This document shows positions 36,301 through 44,992 of a DNA stretch of 44,992 bases, piece after piece. Source of the stretch: Candidatus Zhuqueibacterota bacterium (GTDB lineage: Bacteria; Zhuqueibacterota; Zhuqueibacteria; Oceanimicrobiales; Oceanimicrobiaceae); contig JAJDAF010000014.1 of the NCBI GenBank assembly GCA_029261995.1, forward strand, positions 1 to 44,992, in the 5' to 3' direction. The translations under genes were made by a program, and so were the position numbers. Below the pieces are notes generated by a model, which saw only the letters and a list, made by a program, of their open reading frames with translations, was not told where the DNA came from and did not search any database. Position 1 is the first letter of the stretch; every line of letters begins with the position of its first letter.

Positions 36301-39155
36301 TAGATCGTCCGGATATCGCAAAAAAAACCACTGAAGAAGCAAGCTTTGCGGCTCTGGTGTATCTGACTCAGGCGATACACGAGGTTCAGCAAGCTAACGA
36401 GTTTGAAATTTTCATCATTGTAGATCAATTCTGTCGGGTGTTTGGCGACGAAACGGTTGACCCACAAAAGGCCTTGTTGCTCGGACCAGCCTATGTCATT
36501 CCGCAAGAAAATCCGGAAATCAAATGCCGAATCCTGGATGTGTCCGATGCCAGCTTCTTCAAAAACAAAACGAGAGTGGGAAAGCAAATCATTGCCGAGC
36601 TTGGCCACGCGACAAGCGACAAGATAATTGCATTCAGAAATGGAACTCGCTGGACGCAATCGTATGAACCGGTTGACGCAGTACCGGAGGATGAGCTGTC
36701 AACGGTTTTCCGTCAGCACGGAACCTATGTCATCACTGGCGGTCTCGGCAAAATTGGTGTGGCTATTTCAGAATACCTGGCTGAAAACTTCTCGGCGAAT
36801 CTCGTTCTTCTTGGCAGAACAGAATTGCCAGACAGAGAGAATTGGCAAGATGCAGGTAACTCAGAAAATGACAAGATCCAGAGTATTCTAAGAATCGAGG
36901 CCAAGGGATGCAAAGTCCTGGCCCTGAGGGCGGATGTCGGCAATACGGTGGAGATGAGGTCTGCCTTAGACAAGGCAGAAGCCGAATTCGGCGCTCTACA
37001 CGGTGTCATTCACGCAGCCGGTATTGTCGAACAAATCGCCAGTCAGATTCCCGTATCTGATTTGGATTGTGAGGACTGGCAGCGGCAATTGCATCCGAAG
37101 GTACAGGGTACCAGAGTTCTCGATAATGTTCTCGCAGACCGGGAATTGGACTTTTGCCTGCTGATATCATCGATTTCTGTCGTACTGGGTGGACTTGGAC
37201 TCGCTGCGTATGCCGCCGGTAATGCGTTCCTGGACGGCACGGTGTTGAAGAACCGCGAGCAGAAAACCCGTTGGCTGACAATCAACTGGGATAACTGGCA
37301 AATGGCAACAGATGACCAGGGCTCGCTTGGCGCCTTCAATGACTTGGGGATGACGACAGAAGAAGGGCAGTGGACTATGGCGCAGAGCCTGGCCATGGCC
37401 GATAATCAGGTTGTGGTTTCCACGCGTGATCTCAATGCCAGAATCCGGCAGTGGGTTGAGCTAAGGCCGCAACAAGAACAGTCCGAGGAAGACGCAACAA
37501 ACGGGGAAGTGCAATCGAGACCGAGCATAGGCGCGGAATACGTTCCGCCCGGCAGTACTAGTGAAGCTCAACTCGCAAATATTTGGAAGCAGTTACTGCA
37601 GCTCGACCAGGTCGGCGTGCTTGACAATTTTTTCGAACTAGGCGGAGATTCTCTGAAAGCGATGAATCTGGTCTCACGCGTGCATAAGGAGTTGGGCGTC
37701 AGGCTGCCGCTTGTGGAGCTGTTTAGTAAACAGACGATTAGGGATCTGTCCGGGTTTATTGAAAATGCCCGCGACCAATCGACCGTCGAGATCAAACTGG
37801 CAGAGCCCAAACCATACTACGAATTGTCATCGGCGCAAAAGCGCATGTACATCCTGCAGAGCATGGCCGGCGATGGCATCATGTACAACATCCCGGTTGT
37901 GTTGGTTATGGAGGGGGAGTTTGATCGCGAACGCTTGAAAACCTCCTTCGCTCAAGTCTTGCAGCGCCATGAATCGCTCCGGACTTCTTTTCATATTGTA
38001 GATGACAGGCCGGTCCAGAAGATAGAAGAACGGGTTCGTATCAAAATCGAGCAGTTAAACGGCGACATTGATGACATCGACCAGATAGCACACGATTTTG
38101 TACGTCCGTTTGATTTGACACAAGCGCCACTTGTCCGAATGGGTTTTCTAAAACTATCAGATGACAAGACGGCGCTCATATTGGATATCCATCATATTAT
38201 CACAGATGAGCTATCTATCCTGCTTCTCGTCGAGGAGCTTACCCGAACATACGCCGACGAAAAAATTGCCCCCCCGGCGTTGCAATATAGAGACTATTCT
38301 GAATGGCAAAACGCCCGTAAGCACACGCCTGAGATCTTAGCCCAGCGCACTTTCTGGCTGAACCTTTTTAGCGATGGCGTTTCGACCCCGCAATTACCGA
38401 CAGACTTTGCGCGACCGGAGGGTGTCGGGACAGAGGGTCTCAGAGCAACGTACCCCTTGGATAAGGCGCTGGTAAGGAAGACGCGTGATTTGGCGCAAGA
38501 AACAGAATCGACACTTTATATGGTATTGCTGGCGGTCGTCAGCATTCTGTTGTCCAGAATTTGTAATCAAGATGACATCGTGGTTGGTACACCGGTTTTA
38601 GGCCGCGGCAACAAGGACCTGGCCAACTGTCTTGGAATTTTCACGAATACCTTGCTGATGGGGAATCAGCCGAAGCGTGAGAGTCAGTTCTTGTCATTCT
38701 TGCAGGATGTGAAAGAACGGACGTTGCTTGCACTGGCAAATCAGGATTACCAGTTCGAAGATTTGGTCGATGAGTTGTCGAAAGCGACTGAGGTTTCAGG
38801 TACACTGTTGCTGAGCGTCATTTTCGCCTTGCGACAAAAACGGCCGGACGCAGAGAAACTTGCATTTGCCGAGGGCCATAAGTTGACTCAGTACGATTTT
38901 ATGACCAAAACAGCAATATGCGATCTCTTGATAGCCGTCGAGGAAAAGGATGACACCTTCAATCTAGAGATGATTTATCGCAATGACCTGTTTAAAAAAA
39001 CCACCATCGACAAAGTGCACACTTTTTTCGTCGAGGTTTTGGAAGCGGTGGTTACGAATCACGACATCCGGCTCGGCGATATCGAACTCGAGCAACAAGT
39101 TCTCGGCGTAGACACGAAGAGCGAAGAATTGGATGTAGATGGTTTTAGCTTCTAG
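33306..39155 (+). CDS. Hybrid PKS-NRPS protein KS-AT-KR-ACP-C
   Basis: The 1949 residues have a KS (TQCSTS, Cys173; EAHGTAT), an AT (GHSVGEY, Ser617; HAFH, malonyl type), a pseudo-KR and a complete KR (GGLGKIG; Tyr1302 in AAYAAGNAF; tail TTEEGQWTMAQS to DLNARIRQW), a carrier (GGDSLKA, Ser1449) and a C-terminal condensation domain (about 1500-1935). No DH or ER is present, so a beta-hydroxy unit is expected. The condensation motif reads HHIITDE (1629-1635): both histidines and the aspartate are kept, but the usual glycine is glutamate. The C domain would pass the polyketide to the amino acid activated by the next protein, whose own N-terminus is only half a C domain. The gap to the upstream gene is 5 nt. 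Confidence 0.93.
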   Translation: METGFEIAVIGMAGRFPGARNIHEFWENLEAGRESITMFTREELFAENFSPEMLSHPNFVGAKAIIDDIEYFDAAFFGYSEAEAKMLDPQIRLLHEAAWEALEDAGYTPESYSNIGMYAGVNDNPQWRTNVFLLEPMSYAVPWLHISNKDHACTRVSYSLNLGGPSFNLDTQCSTSLVAIHLACQGLLAGECNLALAGGASLLLPHKSGYIYEEGSIFSPDGHCRAFDEQANGTVFGEGVGVVALKRLKDAIEDRDNIYAVVKGSAINNDGNNKLNYMAPSIERQSAVVKMACELAEVEPGSIGYVEAHGTATYIGDAIEVEGLKRAFGNLPSASCRIGSVKTNIGHTYSAAGVAGFTKTVLSLKKGQIPPTLHFETPNHRIDFDNAPFIVNDKLFAWSGNGRPRRAGVNSFGIGGTNAHVVLEEAPRYEVETNRPPTHLLLLSARTESALDQVSTRLADHLAANPAIYLADVAYTLLVGRRHFAHRKAIVSETVEGAIAALREPGTNRAATAQATSHPSVVFLFSGQGSQYVDMGRELYEKVPNFRKHIDACFDAIPKDSGQVLREILYPTDRVEPESEKINQTSATQPLLFVIEYALARLLMDWGIEPDMMIGHSVGEYTAACLAGVLSMADAMTLLQLRGKLMESCEPGRMLSVPLSEEDLVEYLSDSVELAAVNSPRLSVLSGDEDSLTRVQEALSRKQIDSTLLHTSHAFHSRMMEPILSAYEAAVQKIDFGKPAIPYISNLTGTWITEDQVRDPGYWAQHIRNPVRFHAGLTELLKKDGPVCVEVGPGNALSTFVRQHGHGRPMQVVTNTLRHAQEKKDDLEVLLASVGKLWVAGVKPGQPKFYLEGECRRVSLPTYPFERKYFWIDFAAQDEILKTFAGEQRNKPENWFCVPSWRRTGQLRVTNSSRHSDARSYLVFSNQSKECVAVNKVLGKSFSGATTVIPGKAFDVADSGEITMDPASKEDYRALFAHLAKTGIPEKILYMWCLGNPEIDRPDIAKKTTEEASFAALVYLTQAIHEVQQANEFEIFIIVDQFCRVFGDETVDPQKALLLGPAYVIPQENPEIKCRILDVSDASFFKNKTRVGKQIIAELGHATSDKIIAFRNGTRWTQSYEPVDAVPEDELSTVFRQHGTYVITGGLGKIGVAISEYLAENFSANLVLLGRTELPDRENWQDAGNSENDKIQSILRIEAKGCKVLALRADVGNTVEMRSALDKAEAEFGALHGVIHAAGIVEQIASQIPVSDLDCEDWQRQLHPKVQGTRVLDNVLADRELDFCLLISSISVVLGGLGLAAYAAGNAFLDGTVLKNREQKTRWLTINWDNWQMATDDQGSLGAFNDLGMTTEEGQWTMAQSLAMADNQVVVSTRDLNARIRQWVELRPQQEQSEEDATNGEVQSRPSIGAEYVPPGSTSEAQLANIWKQLLQLDQVGVLDNFFELGGDSLKAMNLVSRVHKELGVRLPLVELFSKQTIRDLSGFIENARDQSTVEIKLAEPKPYYELSSAQKRMYILQSMAGDGIMYNIPVVLVMEGEFDRERLKTSFAQVLQRHESLRTSFHIVDDRPVQKIEERVRIKIEQLNGDIDDIDQIAHDFVRPFDLTQAPLVRMGFLKLSDDKTALILDIHHIITDELSILLLVEELTRTYADEKIAPPALQYRDYSEWQNARKHTPEILAQRTFWLNLFSDGVSTPQLPTDFARPEGVGTEGLRATYPLDKALVRKTRDLAQETESTLYMVLLAVVSILLSRICNQDDIVVGTPVLGRGNKDLANCLGIFTNTLLMGNQPKRESQFLSFLQDVKERTLLALANQDYQFEDLVDELSKATEVSGTLLLSVIFALRQKRPDAEKLAFAEGHKLTQYDFMTKTAICDLLIAVEEKDDTFNLEMIYRNDLFKKTTIDKVHTFFVEVLEAVVTNHDIRLGDIELEQQVLGVDTKSEELDVDGFSF

Positions 39156-39177
39156 CCTAAGTCGAGTCTCGAATCTC

Positions 39178-39214
39178 GGCCACCTTAACCTGGCCTAATC
39201 AGCCTTCAGGCTGA
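39178..39214 (+). other. Tandem hairpins in the gap before the last NRPS gene
   Basis: GGCCA-8 nt-TGGCC (39178-39195) is followed at once by TCAGCC-TTCA-GGCTGA (39199-39214), a perfect 6-bp stem. No T-run follows, so an intrinsic terminator is unlikely. RNA processing, mRNA stabilisation or attenuation are possible. The 119-nt gap is the only sizeable break between the PKS genes and the final NRPS gene. Confidence 0.4.
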
Positions 39215-39274
39215 ACCTCCGACAACAAAGTCATTTATCCCGAACACGAAAAGCAATTTGCGCCACGTTGTAAC

Positions 39275-42200
39275 ATGAAAAAGAAAGATTTGATCGCACA
39301 AGTAGCCTCTGCAAATAGCCGCTCGAAGGAACGTGCCTTCTGGCTGCAGCAGCTCAGTGGCTCATTGTCGTTCTGCCATTTCCCGTACGACCACAATGTT
39401 CGTGGTGAACAACAGTGCGAAGAATGGCCGATGCAGATCGCCGATAATACGGCGAAGCGACTGAACGATATCGCGAACAAGTCCGACATGAGATTACATG
39501 TGATGTTGACGGCTTCGGTTCAGGCGCTCCTGCAAAAATACAGCGGGGAAGAGGACATCATCGTTGGCATGCCCATTTATAAACAGGAGACAGAAGGGGA
39601 GTTCATATCGACCGTTCTCACCATCCGCGGCTCACTAAATGGGGAGATGAGCTTCAGAGAATTGACTATGCAGACCCGTACGGAGATTATGGCTGCAGTC
39701 GAGCATGCGAACTATCCCATTGAATCGGTTCTTTACCTGCTCGGTTTGCCGAAACCGGAGTTGGATAGTTTCCCGCTTTTTGATGTTACGGTGCTGTTGC
39801 GAAACCTGCACGATCCCGAATATTTGTCGAACATCAACAATAATCTGAGCTTCAGATTCAATCGCACCGCCGAGCAGATCGATTGCAAAATAGTCTTCAA
39901 TCGGAATCGATACAGGGTTGACACGATTGAACGACTTTCAAATCATCTTCAGTATTTCCTCAGTCGGGCGTTGTTTGATGTCGAGAAGAGCCTGAACGAA
40001 ATCGAGATACTTCCGCCTGATGAAAAGCATTTGATTTTATTTCGTTTCAACGATACAAAACGAGACTATCCCGCAGACAAGACCGTTCATGGATGCTTTG
40101 AAGAACAGGTGCGAACCAGACCGGATAAGACGGCCGTACTGTTTGAAGGCCAAGCCTGGTCTTACTCCCAGTTGAATGAACGAAGCACCCAACTCGGCTG
40201 CCTGCTGAAAGAATACGGTGTAGGTCGAGACTCGCCGGTGGCAATTCTGCTTGAGAGATCACCCGACATGGTCACGGCGATTCTGGCGATATGGAAAGCG
40301 GGTGGGGCCTATGTACCTCTGGACCGCGATTATCCGGCGGAACGAATCAAGTTCATCATCGAGGACTGCGGCGCGGGCGTGATCGTCGCGTCCGAGAGCA
40401 TGCGTGCACTGGTTGAGCTATCGGGTATTGCGGAGGCAGTCTCGGTGCTCTACATCGATGCGCTCGCCGAGCAACTGACGGCCCAGCCGATTGAGCTCAA
40501 TTCGAGGGTGGACATGTCTGATTTGGCTTATATCATTTACACCTCCGGATCGACAGGTACACCTAAGGGCGTTATGGTCGAACACTGTGGCATGACCAAT
40601 CACATGTATGCCAAGATTCACGATCTGAAGCTGGACGCTTCCACGGTCGTCGCACAGAATGCTTCCCAAACATTTGATATTTCAGTCTGGCAAATGTTCA
40701 GCGCCCTCGCTGTCGGCGGTACCACGGTCATTTATGCCGATGATGTGATTCTCGATCCGTCTGAGTTTATTACTCAGTTGCAGCTAGACAAAGTCCGGAT
40801 TCTCGAAGTCGTGCCTTCTTACCTGAGCGTCATGTTGGAGTATCTAAGGAGCAGCGATCTGTCGGAGCTGGATTACCTGATGGTAACCGGTGAGATTGTC
40901 AAGCCCGATGTCCTGCGGAGATGGTTCGAGATGTTTCCGAAGGTGCCTGTGGTTAATGCTTACGGACCGACGGAAGCTTCCGATGACATCACGCACCACT
41001 TCATGACGGAAGCCCCCCAGTCTGAACGTGTACCCGTTGGAAAGCCGGTGCAAAACATGCGAATCTACATTGTCGATCAGGGCATGCGACTATGTCCGAT
41101 TGGCGTCAAGGGCGAAATATGTGTAGCAGGTATTGGAGTCGGCCGCGGATATGTCCGCCAGGACGAAAAAACACAGCAAGCATTTACAGTTGAGCCATTT
41201 CGTCCAGGCCCGCGGGTGCCGCTTTACAGAACCGGGGATATTGGCCGCTGGTTGCCGGACGGAAGCATTGATTTTTTTGGCCGCAAGGACTATCAGGTCA
41301 AGATCAGAGGTTATCGGATAGAGCTAGGTGAGGTCGAAAGCCGCCTGGTTGCGCACCAGGAAGTGCGAGAGGCGATCGTTCTCGCCTTGACAGATGCAAG
41401 CGGCACGGATTACCTCTGCGGCTATGTTGTCCCAACACGGAAGTTGAGGCTCGGCGAATTGAAACGCGAGCTGGCGACGGAATTGCCTGGCTATATGGTT
41501 CCCTCCCGTTTTGTTGTGCTGGATGAGTTCCCGCGTATGCCGTCCGGGAAAATCGACCGCAAAGCCCTGCCGAAACCGAGCGAGCAGAAAAGCAATGAGA
41601 TCATCCGCCTGAACCAGGGGTGTATTGGCCAAGCCAAGGCAGCAGCGGAGGTTGCCAGACAAAAGACATCGGATGAACAAATCGATGCTTATCACGAGCA
41701 ACTTCTCGTGCAATCAGATGCAGAAAGCTCTGCCATTGCCGAACACACCCATCAGAATGGCAAAACCAGCTATCCGTTAAGTTATCCGCAGCGAATGTTG
41801 TACCTGCACCAAAAGGAGTTCCCCCAGACTGGTTGTCAGAATCTCAATTACACGATTCGATATGATGAAGTGTTGGACAAAGCCCTACTGGAAAAAGCGA
41901 TCAACCATGTTGCGAATGAAAACCCCAGCATCCGTCTTCGTCTTCTGGAAATCGAGCACGGCCATAACATTGTGCCAGCGCAATATATCGGCGAACAGCA
42001 ATGGATTGCTCTCGATGAAGCAGATTTCACAGAGCACACAAATAGCGGAGCCATTGAGTCCTGGTACGATTATCACAATAAGAAGCCATTCAAATTAATC
42101 GATAGTGACCTATATTACTTCGCCTACCTCAAATTTGACGACCGGACCTCAGGTTATTACGTGAAGTTGCTGCATACCAACTCGGATGGCTGGAGTACGA

Positions 42201-44992
42201 CGCTTTTGGCCTCGCGGGTCGAGGCAGTCTATCGTGTGCTCGAACAAGGTGGGGAGCCGGACAATCGTCAGCCCAAGTCGTATTTCGACTTGGTAAGTGC
42301 TGAAGGAACCTACTTGCGGTCTACGGTTTCCAGGTCGGATATGAAGTCCTGGCATGACTATCTTGTTCCCCTGCCTGACGAAGTCTCCCTTTCCTCAAAA
42401 CCTCCCGCAACAAACGACGCTCGGGGCGAAGCGCGAACCTTGGGCACCCCGGAAGGGATGAGAGAGCAGATCAATGATTATTGCGAAGTGCAAAACAGTT
42501 CATTGTTCAAACTATATCTCGCGACGTTGAGCATTTATGTGGCGCGTCGTACAGGTGTTCATGATTTCGTGATTGGTGTCCTGAACCACAATCGGGCCGA
42601 CAGCGGGCTGCATCAAACAGTCGGAGCCTTCATTAGCTTCCTGCCCATCAGAATTAAATATGACGACACCCTAACCTTTGATGCCTGGGTAGAAGATGTC
42701 GGCAGCGAAGTCAACCACGTGTTGAAAGATCATTCAAGGTTTCCATTTGGAGCGCTCGTCAACCAACTCCGGGACCGCTCAGGAACAGATGTTCGCTACC
42801 TTTTTAACATCAATCTTGTGGGGCATCCCGACCTTGAACAGCTGCCATATCGAATTGAGCACAATTTTCCCGGCTACGAGCCGACGCCGCTTACTATCCA
42901 TCTGAATTTCAATAATCGCAACATCGCAGGTGTCCTTGAGTTGGAGTGGGACTATCGTACGGACCTCTATAACGCTGGAGAAATCGAGGGCATGCATGCG
43001 GACATATGCAATTTGCTGCAGCATGCTTTGGATAATTCCGGGATTCGGGTCAAGGATTTGGAGGTTCTTGCCGGGGTGATTGCTGTTGATGCTGTCTTCA
43101 CATGTAAGGGAAGGTATGAGATAGAAGAAGTTGAAGAATGCCTGTCGAAGCACTCGGATGTTGAAAGAACAGCCATCATTCGCTCCGTTCGTCGCGCCGA
43201 CAAGTGGCTTGCCTTCTTACAGTCGGACGAGTCACTTGTCGAAGCCGAGCTTCGCGATGGGCTACGCGATAGGTTTGACGACGGGCTCACTGAAATTGAT
43301 TTGGTGAATGTGGCGGAACTACCCCGCGACATCCATGGCCATGTAGACCGATTGGCGCTACGCTTCGCTGCAAGGTCAGGGGGCGAAACAGATGGAGTTT
43401 CGGCAATTGAAACGCCCATTGAGCGTAAGCTGGCCGAGCTATGGGCGCAGGTTCTGACCACCGGAATCGAGCTTTCAGCGGATGCCAATTTTTTTGAATT
43501 GGGTGGCAACTCTCTCAATACGATTATCTTCATTTCGAAGCTCGAAAAGACACTCCATGTCAAGATTTCATTGAGCGAGGTCTTTGCCAATCCACAGCTT
43601 CGCGACTTGGCGCAATTGGTTGAGAGCAAGTCAAAGCAAAGACTCCTTGACATACCTAGGGCGCCAGTCAAACAAAGTTACAAATTATCTTCGGCGCAAG
43701 ACCGCCTTGCTTTGCTGCAGCGGTTGCATCCGGAAAGCACGGCCTACAACATCTCGGTCGCCTACGAGATTTTCGGGGACCTCGAAGTCTCCAAACTTAG
43801 TGCGGCGGTGAAGAAGCTCATTGAGCGGCATGAAAGTCTGCGAACCGCCATTGTTGTGGAGGACGGAGAGACCGTTCAAAAAATCCTCCCGGCAGAGGCC
43901 GTTTCGGCTGAGGTTTCAGTCTTGGAGCACCCCCCCGTTGATACCGCAGAAGTTCGCCGGTTTGCAGCGACTTTCATCCAGCCCTTCGATTTGAGCAAGG
44001 CGCCTTTGTTTCGCGTTTGCGTTGTTCGAATGTCAGGGGAAAGCCATCTCTTAATTCTCGACATACACCACATCATCACCGACGGTTACTCGCACCAGCT
44101 CCTGGTCAAAGAATTCCTAGCGCTTTACGATGGTCACACGCTACCTGCGTCTCCCTTAACCTATCGCGACTATTCTGAGTGGGAGACTTCCGCCTTGCAA
44201 AGCGGAAGTCTTGAAGAAATAAGTGATTTCTGGCAGAAGAAGCTGCGGGATTTACCGCCTGCGCTGTCACTGCCAATTGACAAAAAGAGGCTATCAGTTC
44301 GTGATTTCGAAGGTGATAGAGTCGTGTTCAAAGTTCCCGATCATGTACTCACCAAGCTCAGAGTTCTGGCCGGTGCGAATGAAGCGACGCTTTTCACGGC
44401 GCTCATCGCCATATTCGCAGCTTTTCTGGCAAGGCTCTGCGGGCAGGACGATTTGATGGTGGGGACGCCGGTCTTGAATCGTTCGCATGCCGACTTGGAG
44501 TCTGTCGTCGGACTGTTTGCGAACACCCTGCCACTGCGCTTTAAGCTTGTACAGGAGAATTCTTTTGCGGAATTTTTGCATGCGGCGAAGGGCGATACAG
44601 TGGCCGCGCTCGAAAACCAGCATTATCCATTCGACCAAATGGTAGAATGGAGCGGCACGCCAACCGATGTGAGCCGCAATCCGCTCTTCGATGCTTTTTT
44701 CAATTTCATCGATCTCAAAACAGAGAATGATGCTGTGGCGGGTGTGCAGGTAGCAGGTTTGACGGCCAGGCTGTGGCCGGAATGGCTGAATCAGATTTCC
44801 AAGTTCGACCTCACTTTGGAGGTTCTCGAAGCTGCTGACCATTTACACTGCCACTTTGAGTACAGGAGTTCGTTGTTCAAGCGCGAGACGATTGAGCGAT
44901 TTGGTCGTCATTTCGTTCATTTGCTCAATCAGGTTGTTGCTGAGCCTGCTAAGAGAATCTGCGACTTGACGTTGTTGAGCGCTGAAGAGCGC
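39275..44992 (+). CDS. NRPS half-C, A, C, vestigial A subdomain, PCP, C (3' end outside window)
   Basis: The frame is open from ATG 39275 to the window end (1906 codons, no stop). Residues 1-250 match only the C-terminal lobe of a condensation domain (FWLQQLSG at the start, no HHxxxDG). An A domain follows (about 265-770; TSGSTGTPKG at 423, Asp468, NAYGPTE near 561, Lys759 in SGKIDRKAL) with pocket DIWEMTADDK, which I do not recognise. No carrier follows it. A C domain (about 825-1260) has LHTNSDGWS: the second His (967) and Asp971 are kept, the first His is Leu. Then comes an isolated A C-terminal subdomain (about 1270-1362) whose NGK lysine is replaced (IHGHVDRLAL, His1356), a PCP (GGNSLN, Ser1413) and another C domain (HHIITDGYS, His1598-Ser1606). 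No Shine-Dalgarno is seen. It presumably receives the chain from the PKS-C protein encoded just upstream. Confidence 0.92.
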   Translation, partial: MKKKDLIAQVASANSRSKERAFWLQQLSGSLSFCHFPYDHNVRGEQQCEEWPMQIADNTAKRLNDIANKSDMRLHVMLTASVQALLQKYSGEEDIIVGMPIYKQETEGEFISTVLTIRGSLNGEMSFRELTMQTRTEIMAAVEHANYPIESVLYLLGLPKPELDSFPLFDVTVLLRNLHDPEYLSNINNNLSFRFNRTAEQIDCKIVFNRNRYRVDTIERLSNHLQYFLSRALFDVEKSLNEIEILPPDEKHLILFRFNDTKRDYPADKTVHGCFEEQVRTRPDKTAVLFEGQAWSYSQLNERSTQLGCLLKEYGVGRDSPVAILLERSPDMVTAILAIWKAGGAYVPLDRDYPAERIKFIIEDCGAGVIVASESMRALVELSGIAEAVSVLYIDALAEQLTAQPIELNSRVDMSDLAYIIYTSGSTGTPKGVMVEHCGMTNHMYAKIHDLKLDASTVVAQNASQTFDISVWQMFSALAVGGTTVIYADDVILDPSEFITQLQLDKVRILEVVPSYLSVMLEYLRSSDLSELDYLMVTGEIVKPDVLRRWFEMFPKVPVVNAYGPTEASDDITHHFMTEAPQSERVPVGKPVQNMRIYIVDQGMRLCPIGVKGEICVAGIGVGRGYVRQDEKTQQAFTVEPFRPGPRVPLYRTGDIGRWLPDGSIDFFGRKDYQVKIRGYRIELGEVESRLVAHQEVREAIVLALTDASGTDYLCGYVVPTRKLRLGELKRELATELPGYMVPSRFVVLDEFPRMPSGKIDRKALPKPSEQKSNEIIRLNQGCIGQAKAAAEVARQKTSDEQIDAYHEQLLVQSDAESSAIAEHTHQNGKTSYPLSYPQRMLYLHQKEFPQTGCQNLNYTIRYDEVLDKALLEKAINHVANENPSIRLRLLEIEHGHNIVPAQYIGEQQWIALDEADFTEHTNSGAIESWYDYHNKKPFKLIDSDLYYFAYLKFDDRTSGYYVKLLHTNSDGWSTTLLASRVEAVYRVLEQGGEPDNRQPKSYFDLVSAEGTYLRSTVSRSDMKSWHDYLVPLPDEVSLSSKPPATNDARGEARTLGTPEGMREQINDYCEVQNSSLFKLYLATLSIYVARRTGVHDFVIGVLNHNRADSGLHQTVGAFISFLPIRIKYDDTLTFDAWVEDVGSEVNHVLKDHSRFPFGALVNQLRDRSGTDVRYLFNINLVGHPDLEQLPYRIEHNFPGYEPTPLTIHLNFNNRNIAGVLELEWDYRTDLYNAGEIEGMHADICNLLQHALDNSGIRVKDLEVLAGVIAVDAVFTCKGRYEIEEVEECLSKHSDVERTAIIRSVRRADKWLAFLQSDESLVEAELRDGLRDRFDDGLTEIDLVNVAELPRDIHGHVDRLALRFAARSGGETDGVSAIETPIERKLAELWAQVLTTGIELSADANFFELGGNSLNTIIFISKLEKTLHVKISLSEVFANPQLRDLAQLVESKSKQRLLDIPRAPVKQSYKLSSAQDRLALLQRLHPESTAYNISVAYEIFGDLEVSKLSAAVKKLIERHESLRTAIVVEDGETVQKILPAEAVSAEVSVLEHPPVDTAEVRRFAATFIQPFDLSKAPLFRVCVVRMSGESHLLILDIHHIITDGYSHQLLVKEFLALYDGHTLPASPLTYRDYSEWETSALQSGSLEEISDFWQKKLRDLPPALSLPIDKKRLSVRDFEGDRVVFKVPDHVLTKLRVLAGANEATLFTALIAIFAAFLARLCGQDDLMVGTPVLNRSHADLESVVGLFANTLPLRFKLVQENSFAEFLHAAKGDTVAALENQHYPFDQMVEWSGTPTDVSRNPLFDAFFNFIDLKTENDAVAGVQVAGLTARLWPEWLNQISKFDLTLEVLEAADHLHCHFEYRSSLFKRETIERFGRHFVHLLNQVVAEPAKRICDLTLLSAEER

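Noticed and set aside
1-44992. CRISPR arrays, inverted-repeat-bounded insertion sequences or tandem repeats in the core region
   Set aside because: None were seen. Repetition in the core is explained by homologous NRPS and PKS domains.

Overview
The window is the left part of a large hybrid non-ribosomal peptide / polyketide (NRPS-PKS) biosynthetic operon, all on the + strand. At the extreme left lies what looks like a mobile-element boundary. The organism cannot be named from sequence alone. Moderate GC by eye, an UpxY/TaA-type NusG paralogue heading the operon, a large FtsX/MacB permease of the kind common in Bacteroidota, a Tat-exported flavoenzyme, several starts without a clear Shine-Dalgarno and a tRNA remnant without an encoded CCA suggest a Gram-negative bacterium, perhaps of the Bacteroidota/FCB group. 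This is inference.

Left edge (1-402): the C-terminus of a group II intron reverse transcriptase/maturase, then the intron's domain V/VI-like hairpins ending near 220, then a 3' fragment of a tRNA-Phe(GAA) gene (291-343) and a rho-independent terminator. No gene is supported from about 402 to 1464.

Core (1465-44992): (1) UpxY-type antiterminator. (2) Acyl-ligase-ACP-C-A(Asn)-PCP-E protein, which should make N-acyl-D-asparagine, the prodrug cap seen in colibactin, xenocoumacin and zwittermicin pathways. (3) SbnA and SbnB homologues for L-2,3-diaminopropionate, followed by a carbamoyltransferase without the ornithine-type SMG loop, possibly making beta-ureidoalanine. (4) FtsX-type permease and a Tat-exported FAD amine oxidase. 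(5) NRPS C-A-MT-PCP in which a methyltransferase like protein arginine methyltransferases (PRMT) interrupts the A domain. (6) Two closely similar fully reducing PKS modules (KS-AT-KR-DH-ER-ACP) in which DH-ER sits inside the KR domain, before its C-terminal tail. (7) KS-AT-KR-ACP-C. (8) An NRPS running off the right edge with the order half-C, A, C, vestigial A subdomain, PCP, C.

Read collinearly, the assembly line would make acyl-D-Asn, then a polar or cationic amino acid that may be methylated, then two saturated C2 units, then a beta-hydroxy C2 unit, then further amino acids. Diaminopropionate or its carbamoyl derivative is the obvious dedicated precursor. No thioesterase, phosphopantetheinyl transferase, transporter ATPase or ClbP-type activating peptidase is seen here, so the cluster presumably continues to the right.
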